Shown here one piece after another: positions 22,964-33,200 of a stretch of DNA of 64,000 nt; position 1 is the stretch's first letter; the number at the start of each line of letters is the position of its first letter. Below the pieces are notes generated by a model. It saw only the letters and a program-made list of their open reading frames with translations. It was not told the DNA's origin and ran no database searches. A program made the translations under genes and the position numbers. Location of the stretch: NCBI RefSeq assembly GCF_040655735.1, contig NZ_JBFAKK010000001.1:62001-126000 (forward strand), given 5' to 3'. This DNA comes from Phytomonospora sp040655735 (GTDB lineage: Bacteria; Actinomycetota; Actinomycetes; Mycobacteriales; Micromonosporaceae).

Positions 22964-25195
22964 ATGTCCGAGAACCATGACGCCATCGTCCACGACGCCG
23001 ATTCCGGCGCCGAGTCCCGCTGCCCGGTGGCGCACGGGCGCGCCCCCCACCCCGTCGAGGGCGGCGGCAACCGTGGCTGGTGGCCGAACCAGCTCAACCT
23101 GAGGATGCTGGCGAAGAACCCCGCCGTGGCCAACCCGCTCGGCGAGAAGTTCGACTACGCCGCGGCCTTCAACTCGCTCGACCTGCCCGCCGTCAAGCGG
23201 GACATCGCCGAGGTGCTGACGACCTCCCAGGACTGGTGGCCCGCCGACTTCGGCCACTACGGCCCCCTCATGATCCGCATGGCCTGGCACAGCGCCGGCA
23301 CGTACCGGATCAGCGACGGCCGCGGTGGCGCAGGCGCCGGTCAGCAGCGCTTCGCGCCGCTCAACAGCTGGCCGGACAACGGCAACCTGGACAAGGCCCG
23401 CCGCCTCCTGTGGCCCGTCAAGCAGAAGTACGGTCAGAGCCTGTCCTGGGCCGACCTGATGATCCTCGCCGGAAACGTCTCCCTCGAGTCGATGGGCTTT
23501 GAGACCTTCGGCTTCGCCGGCGGACGCGAGGACGTGTGGGAGCCCGACCAGGACGTGTACTGGGGCCCGGAGACGACCTGGCTCGGCGACGCCCGCTACA
23601 CCGGCGACCGCGAGCTGGAGAGCCCGCTGGCGGCGGTGCAGATGGGCCTGATCTACGTCAACCCCGAGGGCCCCAACGGCAACCCCGACCCGATCGCCGC
23701 GGCCCGCGACATCCGCGAGACCTTCCGCCGCATGGCGATGAACGACGAGGAGACCGTCGCGCTGATCGCCGGCGGCCACACCTTCGGCAAGACCCACGGC
23801 GCCGGACCCGCCGACCACGTCGGCGCCGAGCCCGAGGGCGCCTCGCTCGAAGACCAGGGCCTCGGCTGGAAGAACAGCTTCGGCACCGGCAAGGGCGGCG
23901 ACGCCATCACCAGCGGCCTTGAGGGCATCTGGACCAACACCCCCATCCAGTGGGACAACAGCTTCTTCGAGATCCTCTTCGGCTACGAGTGGGAGCTGTT
24001 CCAGAGCCCGGCCGGTGCCAACCAGTGGCGCCCCAAGGACAACGCGGGCACCGGTACCGTCCCCGACGCCCACGACGCCTCGAAGACCCACGCGCCGACG
24101 ATGCTCACCACCGACCTGTCGCTTCGCTTCGACCCGGTCTACGAGCAGATCTCGCGTCGCTTCCACGAGAACCCGGCCGAGTTCGCCGACGCCTTCGCCC
24201 GCGCCTGGTACAAGCTCACCCACCGCGACATGGGGCCGATCCAGCGCTACCTCGGCCCGGAGGTCCCGACCGAGGAACTGCTCTGGCAGGACCCGCTGCC
24301 GGCCGTCGACCACGAACTGATCGACGCCGCCGACATCGCCGACCTGGAGAACCGCGTCCAGGCCACCGGCCTGTCGGTCGCGCAGCTCGTCACCACCGCC
24401 TGGGCCTCGGCCTCGACCTTCCGCGGCGGCGACAAGCGCGGCGGCGCCAACGGCGCCCGCATCCGCCTTGAGCCGCAGAACGGGTGGGAGGTCAACCAGC
24501 CCGACGAGCTCGCGGTCGTGCTGCGCGCCCTCGAAGGCGTCCAGGCGGACTTCAACGCCGCCCAGACCGGCGGCAAGAAGGTCTCCCTCGCCGACCTGAT
24601 CGTCCTCGCCGGGTCGCTCGCCGTGAAGTGGGCCGCCAAGAACGGCGGCCACGACGTCCAGGTGCCCTTCACCCCGGGCCGCACCGACGCGTCGCAGGAG
24701 AAGACCGACGTGGAGTCCTTCGCCGCCATGGAGCCGGCCGTCGACGGGTTCCGCAACTACCTCGGCAAGGGCCAGCGCCTGCCGGCCGAGTTCCTGCTGG
24801 TGGACAAGGCCAACCAGCTCACGCTGAGCGCGCCCGAGATGACCGTCCTCGTCGGCGGCCTGCGGGTCCTCGGCGCCAACCACCAGCAGTCGTCGCAGGG
24901 CGTGCTCACCGAGACGCCCGGCGCCCTGACCAACGACTTCTTCGTCAACCTGCTGGCCATGGGCACGGTCTGGACGGCGACGTCCGAGGACGCCTCGGCC
25001 TTCGAGGCCCGCGACGCCTCCACCGGCGAGGTCAAGTGGACCGGAAGCCGCGTCGACCTGCTCTTCGGCTCCAACTCGGAGCTGCGGGCGGTCGCCGAGG
25101 TCTACGCCGGTGACGACGCTGCGGAGAAGTTCGTCCGCGATTTCGTCGCCGCCTGGGTGAAGGTCATGGAGCTCGACCGCTACGACCTGGTCTGA
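22964..25195 (+). CDS. katG: Catalase-peroxidase KatG
   Basis: 743 residues, ATG with GGAAGGA upstream. Haem peroxidase class I tandem-domain protein of normal length. The distal triad is R105-W108-H109 in MIRMAWHSAGTYR. The proximal His is in AGGHTFGKTHGA near 270. The Tyr of GLIYVNPEGPNG (about 231) and the Met of RRMAMND (about 257) complete the Met-Tyr-Trp adduct required for catalase activity. It degrades H2O2 in the cytosol. It forms an operon with furA and ends at a strong terminator. Confidence 0.97.
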   Translation: MSENHDAIVHDADSGAESRCPVAHGRAPHPVEGGGNRGWWPNQLNLRMLAKNPAVANPLGEKFDYAAAFNSLDLPAVKRDIAEVLTTSQDWWPADFGHYGPLMIRMAWHSAGTYRISDGRGGAGAGQQRFAPLNSWPDNGNLDKARRLLWPVKQKYGQSLSWADLMILAGNVSLESMGFETFGFAGGREDVWEPDQDVYWGPETTWLGDARYTGDRELESPLAAVQMGLIYVNPEGPNGNPDPIAAARDIRETFRRMAMNDEETVALIAGGHTFGKTHGAGPADHVGAEPEGASLEDQGLGWKNSFGTGKGGDAITSGLEGIWTNTPIQWDNSFFEILFGYEWELFQSPAGANQWRPKDNAGTGTVPDAHDASKTHAPTMLTTDLSLRFDPVYEQISRRFHENPAEFADAFARAWYKLTHRDMGPIQRYLGPEVPTEELLWQDPLPAVDHELIDAADIADLENRVQATGLSVAQLVTTAWASASTFRGGDKRGGANGARIRLEPQNGWEVNQPDELAVVLRALEGVQADFNAAQTGGKKVSLADLIVLAGSLAVKWAAKNGGHDVQVPFTPGRTDASQEKTDVESFAAMEPAVDGFRNYLGKGQRLPAEFLLVDKANQLTLSAPEMTVLVGGLRVLGANHQQSSQGVLTETPGALTNDFFVNLLAMGTVWTATSEDASAFEARDASTGEVKWTGSRVDLLFGSNSELRAVAEVYAGDDAAEKFVRDFVAAWVKVMELDRYDLV

Positions 25196-25200
25196 TAGAC

Positions 25201-25238
25201 GAACGCCCGGGCGCACCGCGAGGTGTGCCCGGGCGTTC
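25201..25238 (+). terminator. Strong rho-independent-like hairpin after katG
   Basis: 17-bp stem GAACGCCCGGGCGCACC / GGTGTGCCCGGGCGTTC with one mismatch and a GCGA tetraloop, 5 bp after the stop. Confidence 0.85.
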
Positions 25239-25311
25239 TCGTGTCCATGGGCGCCGGGCAGAGCGGGACTACCGGTCCCGCCGGAGCCCACGAACGAGTG
25301 AAACGGCAGGC

Positions 25312-25317
25312 TAGGGT
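25312..25317 (+). promoter_or_regulatory. -10 element of a probable leaderless promoter (MerR gene)
   Basis: TAGGGT, six bases, GTG at 25324. Confidence 0.6.
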
Positions 25318-25323
25318 GTCGAA

Positions 25324-26202
25324 GTGAGCGACGGTCTGAGCCCCGGAGAGGTCGCGCGCCGCCTCGGTATCGCCGTCACGACGCTGCGGACCTGGCACCA
25401 GCGCTACGGCCTGGGTCCCAGTCGCCACTCCACCGGGCAGCACCGCCGCTACGGCGACGACGACCTCGCCCGCCTGGAGACCATGCGGCGGCTCACCACC
25501 TTGGGCCTGCCCGCCGCCGCGGCGGCCCGTGTCGCGCTCGCACCGGGCTCGACGCCCGAACCCACCGCCCGCGCCGGCGGCGGGCACGCCATCAGGATGC
25601 GGTCGGCGAGCCGCGCGGCACGCGGACTGGCGGCCGCCGCGATGCGCCTCGACGTCCTCGCCATGCGGGAACTGATCGCCGGCCACCTCGTCGACCACGG
25701 CGTCGTCCGCACGTGGGACGACCTCGTGCGGCCCGTCCTCAGCGGCATCGGGACGAGGCACGCCGGCACCGGCCGCTTCGTCGAGGTCGAGCACCTGCTG
25801 TCCAGAAGCGTGAGCGAGGCGCTGGCCGCCGTCCCGCGCCCGGGCGCGGGCTCGCCGGTGCGCGTCATGCTCGCCTGCGCCGACGGCGAGATGCACAGCC
25901 TGCCCCTCGAAGCACTGGCCGCGGCACTCGCCGAGCAGGGCGTCGGCTCGCGGCTGCTGGGTGCGCGGGTCCCACCGGTCGCGTTGCTCGACGCCGTCGC
26001 CCGCACCGGCCCCATCCTCGTCGTGGTGTGGTCACACGAACCCGCGACAGCCGACCCGGAGCCCCTGACGGCGCTGGTCGAGGCCGCACCGGTGGTCGCC
26101 GTCGCCGGAACCGGCTGGTCGCCGCCACTGCCCGAGCAGGTCATCACCCTGCCGACCCTCCGCGAGGCGGTCGACCTCGCCATGCGGCTGGCCGCCGCCT
26201 GA
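25324..26202 (+). CDS. MerR-type regulator with C-terminal B12-binding-like domain
   Basis: 292 residues from the GTG at 25324. Residues 5-72 form a MerR winged helix (LSPGEVARRLGIAVTTLRTWHQRYGL). Residues 105-165 look like the four-helix bundle and 175-290 like the Rossmann-type cobalamin-binding fold of CarH/LitR photoreceptors. The loop that carries the Co-ligating His in those proteins reads DGEMHSLPLEAL, keeping E-x-H but with Pro where Gly is usual. Cobalamin binding is plausible but unproved. CarH-type proteins repress light-induced genes; no carotenoid gene is in view. Convergent with the anti-sigma factor gene. Confidence 0.75.
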   Translation: MSDGLSPGEVARRLGIAVTTLRTWHQRYGLGPSRHSTGQHRRYGDDDLARLETMRRLTTLGLPAAAAARVALAPGSTPEPTARAGGGHAIRMRSASRAARGLAAAAMRLDVLAMRELIAGHLVDHGVVRTWDDLVRPVLSGIGTRHAGTGRFVEVEHLLSRSVSEALAAVPRPGAGSPVRVMLACADGEMHSLPLEALAAALAEQGVGSRLLGARVPPVALLDAVARTGPILVVVWSHEPATADPEPLTALVEAAPVVAVAGTGWSPPLPEQVITLPTLREAVDLAMRLAAA

Positions 26203-26209
26203 GTCCCGG

Positions 26210-26947
26210 TCAGATCGCGATCACGCCGACGGCGTGCGTGGGCTGCGGCGATCCGCCGGCCGGTTCCACCGACAGGCCGATCGCGGTCGCCTCGACGATG
26301 CCGGCGACCAGCCCGGAGACGTGCGGCATCAGGCCGGCGCTGACCATGACACCGTCGACGTCGCGCCAGAGCTGATAGGCCTGGTCGGCGCTCAACCCGG
26401 GCATGCCCACGCGGGTGACGACGGCGGCGTTCCGGCTCGCGGAGGTGACCACGCTGATCGACCCGCCGTCGGCGGCCGGCGCGGTGGTGAGCACGGCGTC
26501 GTCGGCGGCGAGGACGGCCGCGACCCGGGCGGCCTCGGCGTCGCGGGCGTCGACCTGCTCGCGGAGGTCGTCGACCCGGGCCTGCCCGGTGACGTAGACG
26601 AAGGCCGAGAGCGCCAGCGCGGCGACGGCCACGATCGCCGCGGCCAGGGTGACCAGGTTCCGGCGCGGGCGCGGCACGGCCGGGGCCGGCCGGCGCGGAA
26701 CGGGCCGGTCCTCGGCGGTGAGCTGAGGAGTGGCGCGGACGGCCTCCATGACCGAGGCGCGCATCGTCGCGGGCGGTTCGGCGCTGAGGCCGTCGGCCAG
26801 TCGCGCGGCGGTGCCGGACAGTTCGGCGGCCTCGGCGGCGCAGGACGAGCAGGCGCCGAGGTGGACCTCGAAGCGGGCGCGCTCGTGGTCGTCGAGCGCG
26901 TTGAGGACGTAGGCGCCCAGCAGGGTGTGGGGTTCGTCGTGGATCAT
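26210..26947 (-). CDS. Anti-sigma factor, RskA-like zinc-finger membrane protein
   Basis: 245 residues, ATG at 26947 overlapping the stop of the sigma gene by four bases (ATGA). The cytoplasmic N-terminus holds the anti-sigma zinc motif H29-x3-C33-x2-C36. One transmembrane helix spans roughly 96-120 (LVTLAAAIVAVAALALSAFVYV). The extracytoplasmic C-terminal domain has the anti-sigma-K signature QAYQLWRDVDG. It should bind and hold the adjacent ECF sigma factor until regulated proteolysis releases it. Confident family call; the triggering signal is unknown. Confidence 0.9.
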   Translation of the reverse strand: MIHDEPHTLLGAYVLNALDDHERARFEVHLGACSSCAAEAAELSGTAARLADGLSAEPPATMRASVMEAVRATPQLTAEDRPVPRRPAPAVPRPRRNLVTLAAAIVAVAALALSAFVYVTGQARVDDLREQVDARDAEAARVAAVLAADDAVLTTAPAADGGSISVVTSASRNAAVVTRVGMPGLSADQAYQLWRDVDGVMVSAGLMPHVSGLVAGIVEATAIGLSVEPAGGSPQPTHAVGVIAI

Positions 26948-27540
26948 CGCGCCCCCAGGCAGTCCCGCAGCCGGATGAGCCCGTCGCGCATCCGGGCCTT
27001 GATAGTAGGCAGTGCGACGGCGAGTTCGGCGGCGACCTGCGGGTAGCTCAGGCCCGAGTAGTAGGCGAGCGTGATCGACTGGCGCTGGAGCTCGGTGAGC
27101 CGGGTCAGGCAGCGGCGGACCTGCTCCCCTTCGGCCCTGATGAGGGTGGTCTCGGCGGCCTCGTCGAAGGGGACGTCGGGGGTCATGAGGGCGGCGGCCT
27201 TCGACTCGCGGTCGGTGGAGCTCTGGGCGGCGCGGACGTGGTCGACGGCGCGGCGGTGCGCCATGGTGAGGACCCACGACAGCGCCGATCCGCGCGCCGC
27301 GTCGAAGCGGGGCGCCTGGCGCCACACGTCGAGCAGGGCCTCCTGTGCGGCCTCCTCGGCCATCGCGCGGTTGCGCAGGATCCGCAGGGCGAGACCGAAG
27401 ACGCGGGGGGAGACGAGTTCGTAGAGCTCGGCGAAGGCCTGCTCACTGCCGCGGCCCACCTCGGCCATGAGCTTGTCCAGGGACGGTTCGTCCGCTCGGT
27501 TCGGCGGGCGCTGCTGCTCGGGACGGGATCGTGCGGTCAC
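26944..27540 (-). CDS. ECF RNA polymerase sigma factor, SigK-like
   Basis: 198 residues from the GTG at 27540, preceded by GGAGC. Region 2 covers about 30-100 (LALRILRNRAMAEEAAQEALLDVWRQAPRFD). Region 4 covers about 140-195 (LTELQRQSITLAYYSGLSYPQVAAELAVALPTIKARMRDGL). The 4-bp overlap with an RskA-like anti-sigma gene places it in the SigK/RskA-type (ECF19-like) group. These systems respond to redox or envelope cues. No target promoter was identified. Confidence 0.92.
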   Translation of the reverse strand: MTARSRPEQQRPPNRADEPSLDKLMAEVGRGSEQAFAELYELVSPRVFGLALRILRNRAMAEEAAQEALLDVWRQAPRFDAARGSALSWVLTMAHRRAVDHVRAAQSSTDRESKAAALMTPDVPFDEAAETTLIRAEGEQVRRCLTRLTELQRQSITLAYYSGLSYPQVAAELAVALPTIKARMRDGLIRLRDCLGAR

Positions 27541-27678
27541 GGGCGTGCTCCACGGATCTGCGACGGCGGTAGCGCCGGACGTGCCAGCGCCCCCTCACTC
27601 TACGCAGTGCGGTTCGGGCCGTGATTTCGACTCACGAATCGGCGCAATATCGATCTCCGCAGGTAGCCCGGCCGGAGT

Positions 27679-30048
27679 TCAGGCCTCCGGGTCGGCGCAG
27701 CGCGGGCCCGCGGGCGCGACTCGGCCGGGATCCGAAGCGCCGGTGGCGGCCTCGACGCCACGCCGCGCGCGTTCCTCCTGGCGGCCGAAGCGCATCGTCC
27801 GGGCCAGGTCGAGGGCGTGCCGGTGGAGTTCGAGCGCCTCGGCGTCGCGTCCGGCGGCCCGGCAGGTGTCGCCGAAGTCGTTGAGGAAGTGGACCGCCGC
27901 CTGGTGCTCGCCGAGCTCACCGAGCAGTGCCATCGCCTCCCGGTGGGTCGCGACGGCCTCGTCGAGCCGGCCGGCGTGGCGCAGGGCCACGGCGAGGTAG
28001 TTGAGCGCCCACGACAGGTCGTAGTCGTGGTCGTCGGCCTCGCTCAGGACACAGACCCGCCGCAGGTGCTCGATCGCCGTGGCCGGGTCGGCCGGTGCGA
28101 TCGCGGCCGCGTAGGTGACCAGGGCGGCGCGGTGAGCGATGCCGTCGCCGCAGACGCCCATCGCCTCCTCGGCGAGATTCGCCGCCCGGGTCAGGTCGCC
28201 GTCCTGGTAGTGGGTCCAGGCGGCGTAGGCGCGCGCGAAGGCGAGCCCGTCGGGCTTGCCGATCGCCTCGAAGAGTTTCGCGGAGCGTTCGAGGTCGGCC
28301 AGCGCCCTCGCCGAGTCGCCGATGTTGTCGTACAGGTTCCCCCGGCGCAGCGCGAGCACGGCGGCCACGTCGGGCCGGTCGACGGTGGCGAGGAGGCGTT
28401 CGGCGGTCTCGTACTCGTCGAGGGCCTCGGTGGTGCGCCCGGTGGCGGCGCGCGCGTTGCCGAGGCCGACGCGGATCCGGGCGAGCAGTTCCCGGTCGCC
28501 GAGGCGCAGGGCCGCGGGCAGCGCCGCCTCCAGCATTCCCACCTCCTCGGCCCAGCCGCCACGCCTGGGAAAGTAGGGGCGCAGCAGCGTCGGGAGGCGC
28601 GCGGTGAAAGCGTCGGCCCCGATGGCCACCGCGCGTTTGAAAGCCGCGCGCAGGTTGGCGAACTCGCGGTCGTACCAGGCGAGCGCGGCATCGCGGTCGG
28701 CGAACGGCTGCTCGTCGTCGCCGGGCGCCTCGACGTAGAGGAAGGGCAGTCGCCGGAAGGCGGCGGTGGCCAGGCACAGGTGGTGGTCGAGGACCCGCAG
28801 TTCCGCGCGGCGGCGCGCGGCCTCGGGCTCCTCGGCCTCGACGGTCCGGGCGGCGAAGCCGCGCACCAGGTCGTGCAGGCGGAAGCGGTCGGCGGCGGGC
28901 TCCTGGACGAGGTGGATGTCGACGAGGTCTTCGAGGACGGCGGCGGTCTCGCCGACGCCGTATCCGGCGGCGGCCGCGGCGGTGGCGGCGTCGAAGTCGG
29001 GGCCCGGCAGCAGCGCGAGCCTGCGGAAGGTCTCGCGGTGCCGCTGCCCGAGTTGGCGCAGGGACATGCCGCAGGCGGTGTCGAAGTCGTCGGTCCGGCC
29101 GCGCAGCCGTTCGCCGAGGACGGCGATGGTCCAGCCGGGCCGGTGCCGCAGCCGCGCGGCGGCCAGCCTGATGGCCAGGGGCAGGTTCCCGCACAGCCGC
29201 ATGACCTCGGCGACCGCCTCCGGCTCGCGGTCGTAGCGCTCGTCGTCGCCGCCCGCGCGGCGGAACAGGTCACCGGCCGCGGCGGGGCCGAGGACGTCGA
29301 GCGACACCGGCGGTACGTGGCCGAGGGCGACCAGGCGCCGGCGGCTCGTCACGATGACGGCGCTACTCCCGGCTCCGGGCAGCAGCGGCCGCACCTGCTC
29401 GGCGTCGTGGGCGTTGTCGAGGACGGACACGACTCGCCGCCGGGCCAGTTCCGAGCGCCACCGTGCCGCGAGGCGCTCGACGCTGTCGGGGATGGCGCTC
29501 GTCGGCACGTCGAGGGCGATGAGGAGGGTGCGCAGGGCGTCGGCGGGCTCGACGGGTTCCTCGCCCGGCGTGAAACCGTGCAGGTCGATGTACAGGCGGC
29601 CGTCGGGGAACCTGGGGGACAGGCGGTGGGCGGCGTGGACGGCGAGGGTCGACTTGCCGACCCCGGCCATGCCGTCGACGACCACGGCCCCCACCTCGCC
29701 GACGAGCCGCTCGACCTCGGCGAGCTCGTCTTCGCGGCCGGTGAAGTCGGCGACGTCGGAGGGCAGGTCGTTGCGCGGCGCGGGAGCCCGGCGGGCGGCG
29801 GCGGCCACCGCCGGGGACGCCCGGCGCGCCAGCTCCCACGTCGGCCGCAGGGGACGCGGATCGCGGCCGATGACCCGGCACAGCGCGACGACGGCCTCCC
29901 ACGGGGGAACCGACTGCCCGGCGATGTAGCGCGACAGCGAGGACGAACTTAGCCCGGCCTCCTGCGCCAGGCCGCGCAGACTGCGTCCCGACAGGTCCCA
30001 GACCTTGCGCAGCCGGGCGGCCAGATCGGTTCCGGACGGGTGCTCCAT
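27679..30048 (-). CDS. XRE-NB-ARC-TPR (AfsR-like STAND) transcriptional regulator
   Basis: 789 residues from the ATG at 30048 with GGAAGG upstream. Layout is the same as the regulator at 2810-5059, with long identical stretches (GLSSSSLSRY, GRDPRPLRP, DFTGRE): XRE HTH about 10-65, DFTGRE at 101-106, P-loop GMAGVGKST at 126-134, kinase-2 VVSVLDNAHD, sensor VIVTSRRRL, and TPR-like repeats from about 470 to the end. The two genes are clear paralogues. It is divergent from a large SARP regulator across 248 bp, so the two may control each other. A GTCCCACGG motif shared with its paralogue's promoter sits 20 bp upstream. Confidence 0.9.
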   Translation of the reverse strand: MEHPSGTDLAARLRKVWDLSGRSLRGLAQEAGLSSSSLSRYIAGQSVPPWEAVVALCRVIGRDPRPLRPTWELARRASPAVAAAARRAPAPRNDLPSDVADFTGREDELAEVERLVGEVGAVVVDGMAGVGKSTLAVHAAHRLSPRFPDGRLYIDLHGFTPGEEPVEPADALRTLLIALDVPTSAIPDSVERLAARWRSELARRRVVSVLDNAHDAEQVRPLLPGAGSSAVIVTSRRRLVALGHVPPVSLDVLGPAAAGDLFRRAGGDDERYDREPEAVAEVMRLCGNLPLAIRLAAARLRHRPGWTIAVLGERLRGRTDDFDTACGMSLRQLGQRHRETFRRLALLPGPDFDAATAAAAAGYGVGETAAVLEDLVDIHLVQEPAADRFRLHDLVRGFAARTVEAEEPEAARRRAELRVLDHHLCLATAAFRRLPFLYVEAPGDDEQPFADRDAALAWYDREFANLRAAFKRAVAIGADAFTARLPTLLRPYFPRRGGWAEEVGMLEAALPAALRLGDRELLARIRVGLGNARAATGRTTEALDEYETAERLLATVDRPDVAAVLALRRGNLYDNIGDSARALADLERSAKLFEAIGKPDGLAFARAYAAWTHYQDGDLTRAANLAEEAMGVCGDGIAHRAALVTYAAAIAPADPATAIEHLRRVCVLSEADDHDYDLSWALNYLAVALRHAGRLDEAVATHREAMALLGELGEHQAAVHFLNDFGDTCRAAGRDAEALELHRHALDLARTMRFGRQEERARRGVEAATGASDPGRVAPAGPRCADPEA

Positions 30049-30067
30049 GGGTCGCCTTCCTCGCGTC

Positions 30068-30076
30068 GTCCCACGG
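30068..30076. promoter_or_regulatory. GTCCCACGG motif shared by two XRE-NB-ARC gene promoters
   Basis: Same 9-mer and same orientation relative to the regulator gene as the tandem copies at 5134-5152. Candidate operator; inference from sharing only. Confidence 0.35.
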
Positions 30077-30296
30077 CCGGGACGTTCCGCGCGGAGGCCA
30101 TCTTGCCTGATGGCGGAGTGGTGCCCATGCCGTGCCGTCACCGCCCGTGGTGGACGCCCGGGCCCGTTCGCCGACTCCCCGGTCCGATACGGCCGCCGAC
30201 AGCACCCGTTACGGTCTGGACCGGCCCGGTGACTTGCCCTAACCTGAGCCGGTATCGGCCTAGGGGCAGGCCGAAGGGCGGACCTTGGGGGCGGCG

Positions 30297-33200
30297 ATGG
30301 ATTTTCGGATCCTCGGACCGGTGGAGATCGACATCGACGGGCGCCGCGCGCCCCTCACCGGCCGCAACCGGCCGGCGCTGCTGGCCGCGCTCTTACTCGA
30401 CAACGGCCGGGTCGTCTCGACCGAACGGCTCATCGCGGCCCTGTGGGACCAGGACCCGCCGGCCACGGCCCGGCAGCAGACGCAGAATCTCGCCTCCGGT
30501 CTGCGCCGTGAACTCGCCGCGCTCGGCGCGCCCGACATCATCCGCGCTGCCCCGGGCGGCTACCGCTCGGCCGTCGAGCCGGACCGCCTCGACGTGACCC
30601 GCTTCGACGCCTATACGGCCACCGCGCGCGCCCAGGCAGCCGAGGGCCGCGACCAACACGCCCTCGAAACCTTCGAGCGCGCCTTCACGCTGTGGCGGGG
30701 CCCGGCACTGGCGGGCCTCGGTGGTCCTGTCTTCGAGTCCGCCGCCCGCCTCATCGAGGAGCGGCGGCTCTCGGCGAGTGAGGACCGCGTGGCGGCCCGG
30801 CTCGCGCTCGGCCACTGGCACGAGGCGATCACCGAGACCAGAGCCCTGCTCGACGAGCACCCCTACCGGCAGAAGACCGTCGCGCGGCTCATGCGCGCCC
30901 TGCACCTCGGCGGGCGGACCGCCGAGGCGCTTGCCGCCTATGAGGCCTTCCGGGTCCGTCTCGCCGACGAGCTGGGCATCGACCCGGGCGCCGAACTCCG
31001 CGAGACCCACCTCGGCCTGCTGTCGGCCGACCCGCCGGCGAGCACACGAGCGCGGGGGACTTCCGCGCCCGCTGAACTCCCGGCCGCACCGGGCGGTTTC
31101 ACCGGGCGCGCCGCCGAGCTCACCGCGCTCGACACCATCGGCCGGCGCGGCCTGGTCACCGTCCTCGGCCGGCCCGGCGTCGGCAAGACCGCGCTGGCGG
31201 TGCACTGGGCCCACCGCAACAGATCGCGCTTCCCCGACGGCCAGCTCTACGTCGACCTGCGCGGATTCGACAGCGCCGAACCGGTTTCGCCGCTGAGGGT
31301 CCTGTGGCGGTTCCTTCGCGTCCTCGGCCACCGGGGCGACGCTCCCGGCGACCTCGACGACGCCGTCGCGCTTTACCGCACCCGGGTCGCCGACCGGAAA
31401 ATGCTCGTCGTTCTGGACAACGCCGCCGACGCCGAACAGGTCCGCCCGCTCCTCCCGGCGGGCCCCGGCAGCCTCGCCGTCGTCACCAGCCGTGCGGGAC
31501 TGTCCGGCCTGGAGGTCCGCGACGGCGCGCGGCCCCTGCGCCTCGGCCATTTCACGCGGGCCGACTCGCTCCGACTCCTGAGGCGGCTGCTCGGGGCCAC
31601 CGGCCACGACGTGACCGGCCACGCCGTCCGCAGGCTCGCCGACCTGTGCGGGCACCTGCCGCTCGCCCTGCGGATCGCGGCGGCGAACCTCACCGCCGAC
31701 CCCGCGCTCACTCTCCCCGCCTACCTCACCGAGCTCGAACGCGACCGCTTCGCCGGGCTCACCGTCGAAGGCGAACCCGAGACCGCCGTCGACGCCACGA
31801 TCACCCTGTCCTACTCGGCTCTCGGCCAGGCCGAACGGACGCTGTTCCGCCGGCTCGGTCTGGTCGCGGCCACGGACTTCCCCGAGACGGTCGCCGCGGC
31901 CCTCGCGGGCCCGGCCGGTCGACCCGGCCTCGCACGCCTCGTCGAGGCGCACATGGTCGAACGCGGCGGCGCCGGCCGCTTCCGCCTGCACGACCTGCTG
32001 CGCCTCTACGCCGAGCGCCGGTGCGCCGCAGAGGAGCCGCCGGAGGAGCGAGACGCCGCCGTCGACCGGCTGATCGCCGTCTACGCCGACCCCGCCGGCC
32101 GAAACCCGGAAGCGGAGCGCGACAACATCGCGATGACCGCGCTGCGCCACGCCGGCCGCCCCACCGCCTGGCGGCTCCTCGAACGGCTGCGCGCCGACAT
32201 CGAGCAGGGCTACGAGATCGCGGGCATGCGCGCCCTCCTCGACCGCGCGGCGGCGCGGCCGGGCGCCGAACCCCGCCGGCAGTGGACCGTGCGGTACCTG
32301 CGGGCGAAGCTCGCCTGGCTCGGCGGTGACTACCGCACCGCCATCGCCGCCGGAACGGCCGCCCTGCACGCCGCCCGGGAGGCCGGCGACCCCGAACGCG
32401 AGTTCATCGCTCTCGCCGGTCTCGGCACGTACCACCGTGTGCGCGGCGACTACGGCCTCGCCCGCATCCACGAGGAGGCGAGCCTCGTCCTCGCCCGCCA
32501 CGCCGGAAACCGGGCCGAGCTCGTCGAGTGCCTGCTCAACGTCGCCAGCGGCCGGCTGAAGGCGGGCGACCCGCAGGCGGCCGCCCTCCTGCTGGCCGAG
32601 GCGGAGGCGCTCGTCGCCGATCTGAGAACGCCACTCGAACGCGGGCGCCTCCTGCGCAGGCAGGTGATGCACGACGTCATCACCGGCGACTTCGCCCTCG
32701 CCGAGCGCCGCGCCGACGAGGCCTTGGACCACTACCGGCGCCACGACTCGGCGCGCGGGAAGGCGTGGGTGCTCAAGTTCCTCGCCGAGGCCCATCGCGG
32801 CCTCGGCGCTCCCGACCGAGGCTGCGCCCGCGCACTGGAGGCCCTGCGGCTGGCGCGCGACGCCGGACTCGTCAACGCCCTCCCGGCCATCCGGCTGACC
32901 CTCGCCGACTGCCGCAACGACCTCGGCGAGCCCCACGCGGCACTCGGCCACGCCACCGAGGTGCTGGCCATGACCGAGCGGCAGAACGCCAAGGGCGGCA
33001 TCGCCGAGGCGTGGCGCGTCCTCGCCGAGACGCACACCGCGCTCGGCGACTACGGCCCGGCCGTCGAGCTCGCCGGACGGGCCGTCGCCTGGCACGTCGC
33101 GGCGGGCGAGCCGTACTACCTGGCGGCGGCGCTGCGGGCAGCCGGTGCGGCCTACCGCCGCCAAGGCCTCACCGAGGAGGCGCGCGCGGCCTGGACCCGA

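Noticed and set aside
22940..25291. A 783-codon frame antisense to katG
   Set aside because: Mirror frame of an unmistakable KatG with intact active site.
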